DNA of 64,000 bases, taken from contig JAQFVV010000112.1 in the NCBI GenBank assembly GCA_028023455.1, forward strand, positions 374,001 to 438,000. The letters run 5' to 3'. This stretch comes from Epiperipatus broadwayi. Its lineage: Eukaryota; Onychophora; Udeonychophora; Euonychophora; Peripatidae. Both the position numbers and the translations under genes were made by a program. Shown here piece after piece: positions 1 to 11,960 of this stretch (positions within the stretch are counted from its first letter, which is position 1; every line of letters starts with the position of its first letter). Under the pieces are notes generated by a model. The model searched no databases, had not been told where the DNA came from, and saw only the letters and a list, made by a program, of their open reading frames with translations.

Positions 1-159
1 CATTTTTCTTTTTCATATGAATTTTTTAATAATATATCCAAATATGACAGCTTATTTTATTATCTTCTCTTTTTACTAAAAAATTTATATTATCCACAAT
101 GGTCAAAAACCAATATAAAAATAATTATCTATCCACAATGTTGTTAATGATATATTCTT
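1..159 (-). mobile_element. PLE-B minus copy, distal fragment
   Basis: Read on the minus strand, the first ~85 bases match the PLE-B plus copy at about 4095-4175, the segment just after the YVDD motif of the reverse transcriptase. It is the continuation of the minus copy at 1659-2720, cut off by the PLE-A insertion. No open frame survives. The window edge truncates it. Confidence 0.6.
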
Positions 160-305
160 AATATAATAATCAATCTAAATAAAACTGAAACAAACAAGTA
201 ATTATATTTACAATTATTTATTATCATCAGTAGTTGTAAGTAGTATAGAGTAGGTATAGTAGATGAGTTTATAAAGAATAAAGGAATTACAGAATATTAT
301 AGGAT

Positions 306-743
306 GTGGATGATATTATTGTTATTGGAAATGGGAGAAGTATTGACAAGATTTTTAATGAATTAAATAATAATAAATATAAAATTAGGTTTACAGTGGG
401 GAAAGAGGTAAATGGATTAAAATACTTAGATATTTTTGTGAAGAGAGGGATGATGAATGAAATAGTGGTAAAGCATTATATTAAAAATAGAAAAATTAGA
501 GATTTAATTGATTCAAAATCATATCAGCCATGGTGTCAAAAAGTAAGGGTTTTAAAGAGATTTAAGTTAAAGAATGATGAACTTGCATTAGATAAGAAAG
601 AGGCATATAAGCAAAAATTAGAAGTAGGGAATGATTATGTTAAAATAGGATATAAAAGAAAGATAATTAAAACAATTTTTAGAAATCAAAATATAAATAG
701 TAAAAATAAGTATGATAAGAATAAATATAAACATTGTAAATGA
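306..743 (+). pseudogene. PLE-A reverse transcriptase, C-terminal fragment
   Basis: The 145-residue open segment starts inside RT motif C: the preceding codons give a CVDDIIVIG-like reading, matching the YVDD box. It continues with IRFTVGKEVNGLKYLDIF, the Penelope-type 'IKFT..E....LxFLDV' block, and then the basic thumb region (residues ~60-110). A full PLE protein is about 700-850 residues, so this is a fragment. The frame closes at TGA before the endonuclease, which lies 78 bp downstream in other frames. The first ATG is probably internal to the original protein. RT identity is well supported by family motifs; activity is excluded by truncation. Confidence 0.7.
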
Positions 744-820
744 ATGTCTATTCCATATTCAAGGGATGTGTATAAAAAGTTAGCAAGAAAGAAATAAGAT
801 AGATGGTATGAATAGTAAGG

Positions 821-1152
821 GGGGAATGGTTTATAAAATTGTATGTGGGAGTTGTAATAAGATATATATATATATATATGGTTGAATGATAAGTGATAGA
901 AGGAAGGAGCATGATAGAGTGATTAATAGGAAAGATATTAGGTCAGGACCATATATACACTATTTTAGATACTGGTCATAAAATGAAGTGTGAGAAGAAT
1001 ATTAGAGTTATAAAACACGTGAAAGATTATCAAACAAGGATATGTTATGAAACTTTATACATTCAGAAAAATTTGGATAGATGTGTAAATATAGTTAAAG
1101 GTCCAGCAAGATTAGGTGGAAAATGGGCGTTATTAGATAATTGGAAGATTTA
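821..1152 (+). pseudogene. PLE-A GIY-YIG endonuclease, decayed
   Basis: Translation reads VYKIVCGSCNKIYI, the GIY and YIG strands with the conserved C-x2-C typical of PLE endonucleases. Then come RRKEHDRVINRKDIRSG, a frameshift near 970, TGHKMKCEKNIRVIKH, and a YETLYIQKNL helix that holds the conserved glutamate. A TA expansion disrupts the YIG strand (about 870-885), and a stop follows it. This is the C-terminal domain of the RT fragment just upstream. It would cut target DNA in an intact element. Confidence 0.65.
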
Positions 1153-1191
1153 AAAATTGTGGTAAAAAAAGTCAGGGTTGAATTGTGAATG

Positions 1192-1402
1192 AGGGTTTAT
1201 AAAAGGGGAGGGGGTGTATAATTATTTATTTATATAGGTATATTAATATATATATATAGTTTTAAATTATTATTATTAATAATAATTATGTAAGTAGGGT
1301 TTATAAAAGGGAAGGGAGAGTTGAATATTTATTTATTTATATAGGTATATTAAAATATATGTATATGTATTTATATAGTTTTAAGTTGTTATTATTATTA
1401 TC
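1192..1402 (+). repeat. 104-bp tandem repeat in PLE-A tail
   Basis: Two copies start with AGGGTTTATAAAAGGG at 1192 and 1296, giving a period of 104 bp. Both contain the same ATTTATTTATATAGGTATAT block. They lie directly after the endonuclease remnant, where PLE tails commonly carry repeats. Confidence 0.8.
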
Positions 1403-1658
1403 TTTTTATATACTTTCATTGTTTATTTTTTTTATTTTATGCCATTTATTTATACATTTATATTATAATGTTAATTATATTGTTGAAGGTAAAATAATGC
1501 CTAATAGTAGAGTAAATGTAGTTAATAAGTCCTGTGATATATAAAACTTTATATCTTGAAAAGATCTCAATAAGAGATGAAAACCAGGTTGATAATTAAA
1601 TAATTGTAAATATAATTAGTTATTTCTTTCAATTTTATTTAGATTGATTATTATATTA

Positions 1659-2720
1659 TCCAATTTATTAAATTTTTCTAAATATCTATGTATTTGCCTT
1701 TCACTTTTATTAAAAATTAACAAGTAATCGTCCACATATCTTTATAACATTATTGATCCATTTTCCTCATTCATCATTACTTTTTTCATTTCTTCCATCT
1801 ATATATTGCTTAATATCCCACTTAATGTCCCTCCTATCAATAATCTTTTTTTCTGCTTTAAATATTCTCCATTAAATTCAAATGTTATCTCTTTGCAACA
1901 TATTTTCATAATTTGTTTTAATTTTATTATTAGTATTTCTATTTCTTTATCATTTTTATATTTACTAATTGCCATTTCTATTACTTTTCTACATTCATAT
2001 TTGTATACATTGACACTATATCTATCTTAACCATTGTTAAACCTATATCATAATTACTTATTTTTGGTTTAATCTCTTTAATTAATTCTTTATTATTTTT
2101 TATATGTGCACTATTTTTTTATTAATGTATTTTTAAAAAATATTATTTGCTAACCATTTTGAAGTCTTATCAAAATATGAACCTCTATCATTTATTACTG
2201 GTCTTATTGACAGTCTTTATTTGTATATTTTTGGTGCTCCATAAATTTTTGCTATTTCACAATCCTTATTTCCTAATTTTTCTAATATTCCCCTATCTAT
2301 TACTCCATTATTATACAATTCTTTTATTAACTCATACATGTTTTTATTCTTTATTCTAGTATCATCTTTCTTTATTTTTATTAAAAATTCTTCTGACATT
2401 TTTTTCCCCTCTATATATTCTTTTTTTTTCCCATTAATATCATTTTATTACCCTTATCTGATTTTGTAAATATTATCTTTTCTTTATATTTCTTTTTTAT
2501 CTCTTAACTTCTTTTACTGTTATTTTCATTAATTGTCCTATTTTTTTCATTTTTATTATTTCCATTTTTTTCTATTTTATATATTGTATTATTTACTTCT
2601 TTTAATTTTTTCATCCATGCTTTATCTTTTTTATTTATAACATTGTAAATGTTCTTATTTTCATAATAATATATATTATAATTATTTTCTAAATATTTCT
2701 ATGTCAATTTTTCTACTATA
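1659..2720 (-). mobile_element. PLE-B minus copy (RT region)
   Basis: The reverse complement aligns over its whole length with 3050-4090 of the plus copy. Readable motifs on the minus strand are IYGAPKIYK (2217-2399, N-terminal RT box), a GLLIGGTLSGILSNIY-like box near 1800-1860, and RYVDDYLLIFNKSERQ near 1690-1740. Frameshifts and stops are frequent. This copy retains an intact YVDD reading where the plus copy has a one-base deletion. Confidence 0.7.
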
Positions 2721-2833
2721 AATAATAAATAATGGATATAAAATGAAGAAAAAGATATGTAATTATATTGATGAAATAGAAGGAATACTAGATAGAAGGA
2801 TAAATAAGAAGGAAAGCCTTTATAAATGAAAAT

Positions 2834-3061
2834 ATGAAGATGAGATATAAAAGAAAAATGGAAAATTTGATGAAGAAGAAGGAAGATAAAGAAGGATGTG
2901 TAAAGCATGAAAATAAAATATATAATTTAAATGATATAGAACTAAAAAAAGAGATGGAGATATTTAAGAAAGAGATCAAATATGTACTATATGGAAGATG
3001 CAATAATAGAGATGTATTAGAAATACGAGTGTTAATAGAAAATTGCCACAGAAATATTTAG
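2834..3061 (+). pseudogene. PLE-B N-terminal segment
   Basis: The 75 residues include IYNLNDIELKKEMEIFKKEI, which resembles the 'NLS...L...E...L.KGL.F' N-terminal block that precedes RT in Penelope-type proteins. The segment is lysine-rich and ends at a TAG inside the region that matches the minus copy, so the frame is broken there. Assignment rests mainly on its place immediately upstream of the RT boxes. Confidence 0.4.
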
Positions 3062-3517
3062 AAAATAATTATAATATATATTTGTATGAAAATAAGAACA
3101 TTAATAATGTTATAAATAAAAAAGATAAAGAATAAATGGAAAAATTAAAAGGAGTAAATAATACGATATATAAAATGAAAAAAATTGAAAATTGGAGATA
3201 GTAAAAATGAAAAAAATAGGACAATTAATGAAAATAAAATAACAATAAAAAATGTTAGGGGAATAAAAAAGAAATATGAAAAAAGATAATATTTACAAAA
3301 TCAGATAAGAGTAATAAAATGGTATTAATAAAAAAAAGAAGCATATACAGAGAAAATGAAAAAAATGTCAGAATAATTTTTTATAAAAATAAAGAAAGAT
3401 GAAATTAGAATAAAGAATGAAAAATGTATGAGTTAATAAAAGGATTGTATAATAATGAAGTAATTGATAGAAAAACATTAGGATAATTAGAAAATAAGGA
3501 TTGTGAAATAGCAAAAA

Positions 3518-4408
3518 TTTATGGAGCACTAACAAAATATACAAAGAAGTACCATTAAGACCAGTAATAAATGGTAGAGGTTCATATTTCGATAAGACTT
3601 CAAAATGGTTAGCAAACAATATTTTTTAAAAAATACATTAATAAAAAAAAAGTAGTGCATATATAAAGAGATTAAAGAAAAAATAAGTAATTGTGATAAA
3701 TGTAGGCTGACAATACTTAAAATAGATTTAGGGCCAATATATACAAATATGGATGTAGAGAAAGTAATAGAAATGACAATTAGTAAATATAAAGATGATA
3801 AAGAAATAGAAATACCAATAATAAAATTAAAACAAATTGTGGAAATATGTTGTAAAGAGATAATTTTTGAATTTAATGAAGAATATTTTAAGCAGAAAAA
3901 GGGATTATTGACAGGAAGAGCATTAAGTGGAATATTAAGTAATATATATGGAAGAAATGGAAAAAGTAATGATGGATGAGGAGAGTGGACTAATAATGTT
4001 AAAAAGATATGGGATGATTACTTGTTAAATTTTAATAAAAGTGAAAGGCAAACAGATAGATATTTAGAACAAATTAATAAATTGGATGAAAATATAAAAA
4101 TTACAGTAGAAAGAGAAGATAATAAATTGTCATATTTGTATATATTATTTAAAAAATCATATGAAAAAGGAAAATGTAGAATAGAAACATCAGTATATAA
4201 GAAAATGAATATAGATAATAATATAATGAATTGGAATTCTAATGTGGATAAATATAAAATAAGTAGTATTAGTTCAAGAATTTATAGAGTTATTAATTAT
4301 TGTTTAAATGAAGAAGAATATAAGAAAGAAATAGAAGAGCTTAAAGAAAATAAATATCAGAGAGAAAATATTAGAGAAAAGTGTAAAAATACCAGAAGAA
4401 AGACATAA
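3518..4408 (+). pseudogene. PLE-B reverse transcriptase
   Basis: Boxes in order: an IYGA..IYKEVPLRPVIN-like fingers motif at 3518-3575 (frame broken), QKKGLLTGRALSGILSNIY at about 3892-3950 (the PLE 'GLPMGSPLSP' box), a damaged YVDD near 4005-4020, and thumb residues with YKKMNIDNNIMNWNSNVDKY. A one-base deletion turns the YVDD reading into RYGMITC; the minus copy shows what stood there. The thumb frame stays open for 128 residues (4022-4408). In an intact element this enzyme copies the RNA at the target site. Confidence 0.7.
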
Positions 4409-4636
4409 ATGAGAAAATAAAGAAGACGACAAGTGAAAATATAAGAAAAATAGAATGAAAAAGGATGAATATATGGGAGGTAAAACATATAGTAATAATA
4501 TAGTAAAGAACATTAATAAAATTATTAAAAAGTTAATAAAAATATAATAATGTGATTAAATATAAGATAGTAAATAAAAAGGAGAAATATAATGGCTACA
4601 TTAGATAATAAATGTATTAAAGGAATAGAAAAACAT

Positions 4637-4915
4637 ATAAATGGAATATATGAGTTAGAATATAGATCATGTAAGAATAAGATAAAACTAAATATGTAGG
4701 AGAAACAAAAAATTCAATGTAGACAAGATTGAGTCAGCATACGTATGATAAAAAATCATCAATTTATACATATTCTATAGAAATGGGACATATCTTTGAG
4801 AAAGATAGCATAAAAATGATTGGTTATACTAATAAAAGAAGAGATAGAAAAATAAAAGAAGCTATATAAATAAGAAGATAAAACCAAATCTCTAAATAGA
4901 GATTGGGGGGAGGGG
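4637..4915 (+). pseudogene. PLE-B GIY-YIG endonuclease
   Basis: Translation reads NGIYELEYRSC, KYVGETKNS, RLSQHTYDKKSS, EMGHIFEKDS and RRDRKIKEAI, followed by a RDGG-like end. These are the GIY strand, YVG strand, catalytic R/H helix, GH motif and glutamate helix of PLE endonucleases, in order. A stop stands after KNSM and another after the glutamate helix. It belongs to the RT just upstream. Confidence 0.65.
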
Positions 4916-5427
4916 TAAAGACATTATTTTTATAGAAATATTAGTAATAATAGAAATATATTCAAAAAGTTTAAAGAATAGGATAAAAAGTTAAAGAAAT
5001 TGATAATAGAGAGAGGCACATTAAAGGAGTATATGAAAAAGAGGCTGGGTAAAATGAATAAGTCAATTAAAAATGAAAATAATTAATAAAGATAGGAATA
5101 GGAATAAATAAAAATTATTAATAAAAATAAGTATAGATAAATAATAGAAAGGAAGAAAAGAAATTAGATTAATAGGTATTAAAATAAAAAATAAAATAGA
5201 AAGTTGATAGAGATATATTGAAGAATAATCTAGAATGATAGATAGGATAGAAGAAATAAAAATAAAAAGGAAGTAGAAATAATGAAATAATAAGAAATAA
5301 GAATTAGGAAATAAGAGAAGGTATAAAGTTGAAAATAAAATATGATTATAAATAATAATGTAAAATATGTATTTTTATATGTGTATAAAATAATGATTAT
5401 ATGATTATATGTTTAAATGTTGTAGCT

Positions 5428-5466
5428 TTTATGAAGACTACAGGACAATGAAAACTGTCAGAAAAT
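5428..5466 (+). ncRNA. Degenerate hammerhead-like motif, PLE tail
   Basis: GTAGCTTTTATGAAGACTAC, then AGGACAATGAAAACTGTC, is plainly related to the better preserved motif on the minus strand at 27741-27778. The CUGAUGA core has decayed to UUUAUGA, while the GAAA box remains. It marks the end of one PLE tail, and the next endonuclease fragment starts right after it. Not expected to cleave. Confidence 0.35.
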
Positions 5467-5790
5467 AAAGAAAGGAATTATATAAAAATTTACATTAGAG
5501 TGTATATGAGAAGATGATTAAAAAGTATTATATATGGATATATGGAGAAATGCAAAAAAAGTAAAGGAAAAGATATAAGAACATACACAGTAAAGAATTT
5601 GGACATATAGATTTTAAGATAAAAATGTTGGAAAAAGTAAGATTATAGAGAGAGAGAATGGGGTAAAGGAGATTTTATATATAAAAAGAAATAAACCTGT
5701 TTTGAATAGAATAAATTATGTAAATAATATATTTCAAGTAAAGAATAAATTTGTAGGTAAAGGCATTGGTTTAAAGTAATTACTTAAGAG
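5467..5790 (+). pseudogene. PLE GIY-YIG C-terminal fragment
   Basis: Across frameshifts it reads KEFGHIDFKIKMLEKV and then KEILYIKRNKPVLNRINY, the end of a PLE GIY-YIG domain ('E.LYIK...P.LN'). The GIY and YIG strands are not readable. It follows a tail motif at 5428-5466, so two elements stand in tandem. A further tail motif follows at about 6055-6110. Confidence 0.5.
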
Positions 5791-6054
5791 GTATAAAAAG
5801 GAAAGGAAAAAATATTTGTGGTTTGTTTAAAAAAAGAAATGTATAGGCAAAAAAGGAAAAAGTTTGGGAAGAAAAGAAGCAGTTAAGTGTAGTGCATATA
5901 TAATGTAATATATGTAAAAAAAAAAAAAAAAGATGTATTGTTAAATGAAAGGAAAATGTTATTGTTTTTACAATAGGAATAGATGCATTTTTTGTGTTTT
6001 TATTTTATTTTAATTGTATTGATAATTATAAAAATGTAAATATGTATTTTGTAG

Positions 6055-6110
6055 ATCCTTGAAAATGACTACAAATAAGGTGGGCAAAACATTGAATGTG
6101 GTAAACAAAT
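6055..6110 (+). other. PLE tail remnant
   Basis: GTAGATCCTTGAAAATGACT and the following GGTGGGCAAAACATTG match the layout of the PLE tail motif at 5428 (GTAG..T..TGA.GA..ACT, then AAAAC). No ribozyme core survives. Confidence 0.3.
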
Positions 6111-6454
6111 AAATGTATATATATGGTGATGGAAAAAATAAAGTTTTTGGAAAGAAAAAAGGAAAGTGTATATATTTTTTGATTATATTTTTTAGTTTGA
6201 TTTAGTGGAAAAGAACATTATAAACTTTTATTTATTTTTCTTAATCAAATAATATATTTTTTTTTATTATTTCAATCATTTCTTGGTCATTTTCCAAATA
6301 TATTTTTAGCACTAATGTATATGTTATCTGAAATTTGAGGGGTGAGATTTGTATAATACCAATACTATCTATATTTTATTTTACAAGATATTCTCTATAT
6401 AACTTCTAGGCATGCATTTTGAAATATCTTTAGGCATATGCTTTGAAGTGAAGA

Positions 6455-6880
6455 TCAACTTTTACCTGCAGACACTCTTTTAAAATCAATACTCAATTTA
6501 AGTTCACTGAAATACTTTTATATAGATGTTCCAGATCAAAGTGGAAAAACATTTTGTATCATACATTAATTCAAACAGTTGATTTAATTAATGAAAAAAA
6601 GCTATTAATTATGTTAAGTGCAATATAGATGCTTATGTTATTTATCTACATCTGTTGCCATTTAAAAATCAATATTCAATTTAACTTCCCGAAAATGCTT
6701 TTATAAAGATTGTCAAGTGTAAACAGAAAAACATATTTGCTTCATGTGTTAATTCAAAAAGCTTACTTAATTAATAAAAAAAATATTAATTGTTGCATGA
6801 ATTGGAGTATAGATGCTAACGTTAGGTATCTATTGCAATTGTCATTTTAAAATTAGTACTCAGTTTACTTCACGTTTATA
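6455..6880. repeat. ~184-bp diverged tandem repeat
   Basis: TAAAATCAATACTCAATTTA recurs in diverged form at 6481, 6663 and 6848, so the period is about 183-185 bp with ~2.3 copies. Each unit also has a TTAATTCAAA block and a run like TTAATTAATGAAAAAAA. No coding frame. Confidence 0.65.
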
Positions 6881-7439
6881 TTGACCAGGCTTTTATCTAA
6901 GGAATCTTGCTCCTTACATGAGAAGGTTGATACAGAATTCTCATGAAGTGAAAAATATCACTTCACAGGAATATCTTACTAAAGAAACTGTCACAGATAA
7001 CATCACATGCTGTGATTTATTATTATTATTTTGAATTACACTTTATTAAATTTTGTTTATTTAAAATTGAATTTAAAATTTTTTCAACTTGTAAATATTA
7101 GTTAAATATGCTAATAATTTTATAGGCCTACAACAATTAAAAATACCGCATAGGGATCCTCCCTTGTATCAATTTATTTTAAAATATAATTAGCAATATA
7201 TAGCTATGAAAATTTTTACAATGTAAAATTATATTTGAAATTAAATTTTTACTTACACTTTACCTTTTTTACAATTTTTTTATTTTATTTACATAAAAGA
7301 TTCAAAATGAAAATCAAACTTAGGAAAGAAAAAAAATAGGAAGTCATTTTGAAGTAAATTAATATACTGGTCTTGTTAAGCAATATTAAAGTTATATATT
7401 TCTTTTTTATTTCCAAAATTATATAATAGCATCAATTTA

Positions 7440-7855
7440 ACTATAAGAATTCATTAGCATTACCCTGCATGGATTAGCACCCTGAAGAATGGTGGGACCC
7501 TGGAATTAAATGGTTCATGAATCGCAGCCCAACTACCTCACTTTCAATGATGGAACTTTTTATGAATTCCCAAATAATAAACTATTTGATTATTAGCCAT
7601 GCATAATTTTATGAACTGATAGAATGACATACTTTGGAACTCTTGGTCAATGGATTTTAATCAAACTATGTCACTTCTAATGTTTAAAGTTTTTATGAAC
7701 TCCAAAGCAATAAACTGTTCAATTATTACCCTGTACGATTTTGTACAATGGTAGAGTTTCAGATTCTAGAGTTTAAAATCCACAAAACATGCCTGGTAAT
7801 GTCATTTTTAGTGCTTGAACTTCTTTTAAACTTTCAAGTAATAAACTGTTTAATT
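7440..7855. repeat. ~135-bp diverged tandem repeat
   Basis: The pattern 'TTTTATGAAYTCC..AATAAACT.TT.AATTATTA.CC.TG' recurs near 7557 and 7690 and in part near 7450 and 7826. The period is about 135 bp with roughly three copies. The last copy runs into a TA tract. Confidence 0.55.
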
Positions 7856-7875
7856 ATATATATATATATAAACTG

Positions 7876-7907
<32 letters not shown>

Positions 7908-7908
7908 G
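7853..7908. repeat. (TA)n tract with duplicated flank
   Basis: Two TA runs are separated by a repeat of AAACTGTTTAATTA, so the tract has expanded together with its flank. Confidence 0.8.
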
Positions 7909-8783
7909 TAACATTTTGTTGTTTTAGTAGATTCTGGTAGGCCTTCTTTTACACATTCAAGTGAAAGTTAATGAAGCTACAGTGTAGAAAAATATCTTAT
8001 TCCTATTTCCAAAAACATAGCTATATTTTCTGATTAACTGGCCTACTAATTATTATGACAGGAATTGCCGATGAAGTTAGATTTAATTTATAAGAGGCTG
8101 CCATAGTCAATAGACTCCTAACTTCTTTGTATCCCATAATTTTGATGCAAGTAACTAAAAAGTCAGGTTTATTATTTCCCTTAACTTTATTTTTTTAGAG
8201 AATATTATTCCCGGGGCTTAATCATCAAATATTCGCAAAGGTAAATTATACATCCAAATCCTAATAAACTAACATTAATAAATTTAATAACTATCATTCA
8301 TAACATACAATGAATAGTTGATATTAGAAATAAATATTTTTATTCTAACAAATTAAAATATTGAAATCACAAATTACTAATAAGTTGGAAAAAATACACG
8401 CACACTAATCCAGATATGAATCAATTTATTAAAACAGTTTCACCATTAAAGTTCACTTCCAAATTTCTTCTAAAATGTTCTTTAAATGAAAGTCTTTTTA
8501 CTAGGAAAATTTATGTCTCTATCAGGATTATATTATAAACTTGATTTTAGTTACAATCAGAAATAATTAATCATAGCTGACTGGTAAGTTTAGCAAGTAT
8601 ACGAATATTGTTGATTACCATGAAGTAGAATGAGCTCATGGCCATTGTTTTTAACTTGTTTTTTTTTTGGTCCATCCTAAAGGCTAGTCATGAAAACTTT
8701 TCTGAGGTTAATGGTCTTCATGATGAACAATGTCAAAAGCTTCAGTCCACTCCAGCATGAAGAATTATTTCAGTAAAGAATGG

Positions 8784-8807
8784 TCCTGGATCTTTTGTGA
8801 TCCAGGA
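8784..8807. other. Perfect 9-bp hairpin
   Basis: TCCTGGATC, a six-base loop, then GATCCAGGA. An A-run follows ten bases downstream. Role unknown; it may be an element end. Confidence 0.5.
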
Positions 8808-9919
8808 ACAACCAAAAAAAAAAAAAAAGAAGATCCTGATCACACTGGTATTCTTCCTTTTATACTCAATGTTCAGTTTTCAGATTTCTGTGCATATTTT
8901 CTTTTGTTCTTTTATCAACATACAAGATAATAATTTTGTACATTTTTTCTTAAATTTAAGTTACAAATTCTTTTTTTTTTTTAAGGATAATTCCACCATC
9001 TTTAATCGGAGTTAGAAAGATTTTACTTCAAAATTTTTCTTTTTATTTGTCTGGATTAGTAATCTGCATGTCATTTATCCTTTCCAATTTTATCCTTTAT
9101 TTTTAATTACATAAAAAAAAAATATGAACGAAAAATTTAACTTTCATTGTACATTTTAAAAAAAAATTACACAAACCAAAAAAAAATTTTAAATGCGTTA
9201 ATTTAAAAGATCTTTAAATTTATTTATTTTTTAGCTTTTAACAAATGCCAATATATTTGTACCATATATAAATAAATGGCACAATATTATTAGCAAAACA
9301 ACTTAATAGTGATGGAATTAAATAAGACTTGGAGATAAATAAACTTTTGTACGATAATATATGTATCTGATTTCCTAAAGTAAATTTGATTTATTAAGTA
9401 CAATAAATTCATTAAATTTAAATTTAACTTACCAGGATAATAATCATTGTTAATCAATGAAATTGCACTCTGCAAAACTAAGGAAGTTAGCTATGACAAT
9501 AACTTTCCAAACTGCTTTAATCATGAATAGCTTTCTACTTACAATATGTCTATGAACACTTACACTAATGAATTTGTAAATTTTGTTTGCAAAGCTCACC
9601 AAATTTTATTTTATTACTAATATATGGCAATACTAGTAGCTAATAGATATGTTAGAGAGTTGGTCTTTGAGCTAGTACCCACTCTTTAACTCTCAATTAC
9701 ATCAATCTTACCATTATGCTAACCATATAAATTTCAAAAATGATCTATGTTATATACAATAACAATGTAAGTTTTCATTAGATTTTAACATATATACTAA
9801 TAATTTTAATTGCATGTAAATAATTTTTACAGCTTGTTGTGTTTTGTCTGGATTACAGACCCAACCTACAGATAACCATACTAGCATCAGTATTATAATT
9901 TATATTATATATATATATA
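8808..9919. other. No gene seen
   Basis: AT-rich DNA with homopolymer A and T runs. Short open frames here have no recognisable domain or plausible composition. Confidence 0.6.
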
Positions 9920-11325
9920 TTATAACGATCGAAATGTAAGTGAAGATCGAATCTAACCGCAAAAACAATATCTGCAACTACCAGGGCGCCATCTAGGCAT
10001 TTGAGCCTAGAAAAATTTATAAAGTAGGCAGATACGCGCTGTTAAGATTCCACTTTATTTAAATATTCCGATCGTTAGCCCAAGTCACTAGCTCAGCGGA
10101 GACACAGAGATAAAAATCTATAAATTTTATATCTTAAATATAAAAGAATAAAAGCCACTGCCAGAAATTAACACATAAAAATATTTATTTACGCAAATAT
10201 AAAATAACATTTAAATTTTGAGGAATAAGTTTAACATTTTAGATTTTTATATTAACTTTTAATTTTACATTTAACTAAGTTTCAATGAGTTTAATATTTT
10301 ATTTAGATAGTCAAGTATGAATAGACTACATAGATCTGCATTTGAAAAGAAAATATTCTTCCCTGATTTAACCTTAGGCAACAAATTTCGCAACCAAACT
10401 GGCGCCAATCCATCTGATACATTCATGTATTCAATGTAGCATGATACGACAACACAAAATACTATACTGTCAGGAAACGTACATCTGAACAATAAGTAGA
10501 AATAGAGAAGACATTGACTCTCCACCAACAGGAATGTGACATCTGTTGGCAAGTAGAACAATAAACAAAAAACTCCATAGGAATGGACTGCGGTCTTCTG
10601 CCGACTTACAAACCCATCCATAGGCAAACAGAGGGTGTGTGGCGTATATCTATAATCCTGCCCGTAGCGGACCTCATACTACATCTACTAATTACACAAA
10701 TATATCCAATCCATTGAACCAATTCAACTACGAAATGAATAACCTAAGATTACCCTCCCTTAATATAACTTTACAAAACTATATAGCCATTCACGCCCGA
10801 CTTAAATTTAACATTTAAATACGTTCGCACAAATGCATTTTATAAAATTTGTTTTAAAATGTTGAGTACAGATCAGCTGCACAGATTCCACGGTCAAAAA
10901 CATTCCAAATTAAACATAACCGATTAAAATACAAAGTCATCGATAAACGTCACTTGCATAGGGAATATACAAATCCCATTAGCATTCATCGTAAGATGCT
11001 TGCAGTGATATCGTTGACATATATTCTAATCGAATGTGAAAACCACAACATTATCAACCGCTAACGAATCTATGCAACGTCTATACCCAACCTAAATTTC
11101 ATCATTTAAAATTTAAACAATAAACAATTTATACAATAAGAAAAAAAAAATGGAAATGATTTTTATCAATCGGAAAACATATAAAATTAAACATTATTAA
11201 TTTGATTTAAAAACTTACAAAGGTCAGATAAGAGTCCGTTTTAACATTTAAGTTGGCTTGTTTATTAATTTGTAAAACTTGACGAAAGTTCGTAATTGAT
11301 TTTAATAATTGTTAATTTCATATAG

Positions 11326-11417
11326 CTTATGGTAGAAGAGTCCAGGTTTCTGCCTTTAATTCCCACGACGTCTCCATTGGAAGATAATGTTCTGGAGATG
11401 GCAATAGCTGGTTCAAG
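11326..11417 (+). CDS. Possible host exon (30 codons)
   Basis: After an acceptor-like TTTCATATAG, an ATG at 11329 opens MVEESRFLPLIPTTSPLEDN and continues VLEMAIAGS before a donor-like AAG/GTATCA. Composition is balanced and protein-like, unlike the surrounding AT-rich frames. I do not recognise the protein. It is short, so chance is a real alternative. Confidence 0.25.
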
Positions 11418-11960
11418 GTATCACAGTCTTTTCATTTTTCTTTTTAAATAGAGAGTGTGGTATGTGCGTCCTACCGCATCTCTCAAACACACAACGCTGG
11501 AACTCAATATTTTTTCTTTTTATAGTCCTCCTATGGATTCCATGAACAAAAACGTCACTGTTCTGTTTTTTCGTTATGGTCCGGGCCTTTATTTGCTTCC
11601 ACTGGTCAAGCTAAAATCTCTTTCTTCTCTTATCTAACTTTTCATCTGACTTTTTAATTACACAGCTTTTAGATAATTAATAAACAATCATTTCCATTTA
11701 CAGATTACAGGAATTAATTAATACCTGTTTTTATTTTAACTTACGTTATTTTTTTATTAAAATATTTTTATATTCCAATCTTGTATTTTTTTATTAAAAA
11801 AAATACGTTCAAATACTTTTTTTTTTGTTTATGAAAAAAATATTTTTAAAGTTTAGCATCTGTGCGAATATATATATATATATGTTTAACAAACATTTTA
11901 ATTTTAGCGTTTAGTTTTTTCCTTTTATTTGTGAACTTTTAAGTTTTTATTTTAAATTAA

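Larger units (their letters stand above)
160..1658 (+). mobile_element. PLE-A, Penelope-like element nested in PLE-B
   Basis: This insertion carries the C-terminal part of a Penelope RT (306-743), a decayed GIY-YIG endonuclease (821-1152) and a 104-bp tandem tail (1192-1402). It is bracketed by ~68-bp inverted copies at 160-227 and 1591-1658. Flanking DNA on both sides is the minus-strand PLE-B copy, so PLE-A is the younger of the two. Its RT sequence differs from PLE-B, so it is a separate family. Confidence 0.65.
2720..4915 (+). mobile_element. PLE-B plus copy, near full-length but broken
   Basis: Order along the element: N-terminal region (2834-3061), RT fingers box around 3518-3635, RT palm (3749-4020), thumb (4022-4408) and GIY-YIG endonuclease (4637-4915). 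Reading frame changes several times. With the minus copy it forms a head-to-head pair: arms 1659-2700 and about 3050-4090, with the N-terminal segment of the plus copy between them. Confidence 0.7.

Noticed and set aside
1535-1595. Hammerhead-like layout after PLE-A (CTTGAAA, hairpin GATCTC/GAGAT, GAAAA)
   Set aside because: The CUGANGA core is absent and stem III does not form; chance AT-rich hairpins are likely.
2147-3619. Hydrophobic Phe/Leu/Tyr-rich frames that look like membrane proteins
   Set aside because: They are antisense readings of A-rich PLE-B coding sequence.
10271-10627. 118-residue minus-strand frame as a gene
   Set aside because: Composition is not decisive, no domain is recognisable, and no splice or family support was found; it is mentioned only within the 9920-11989 unit.
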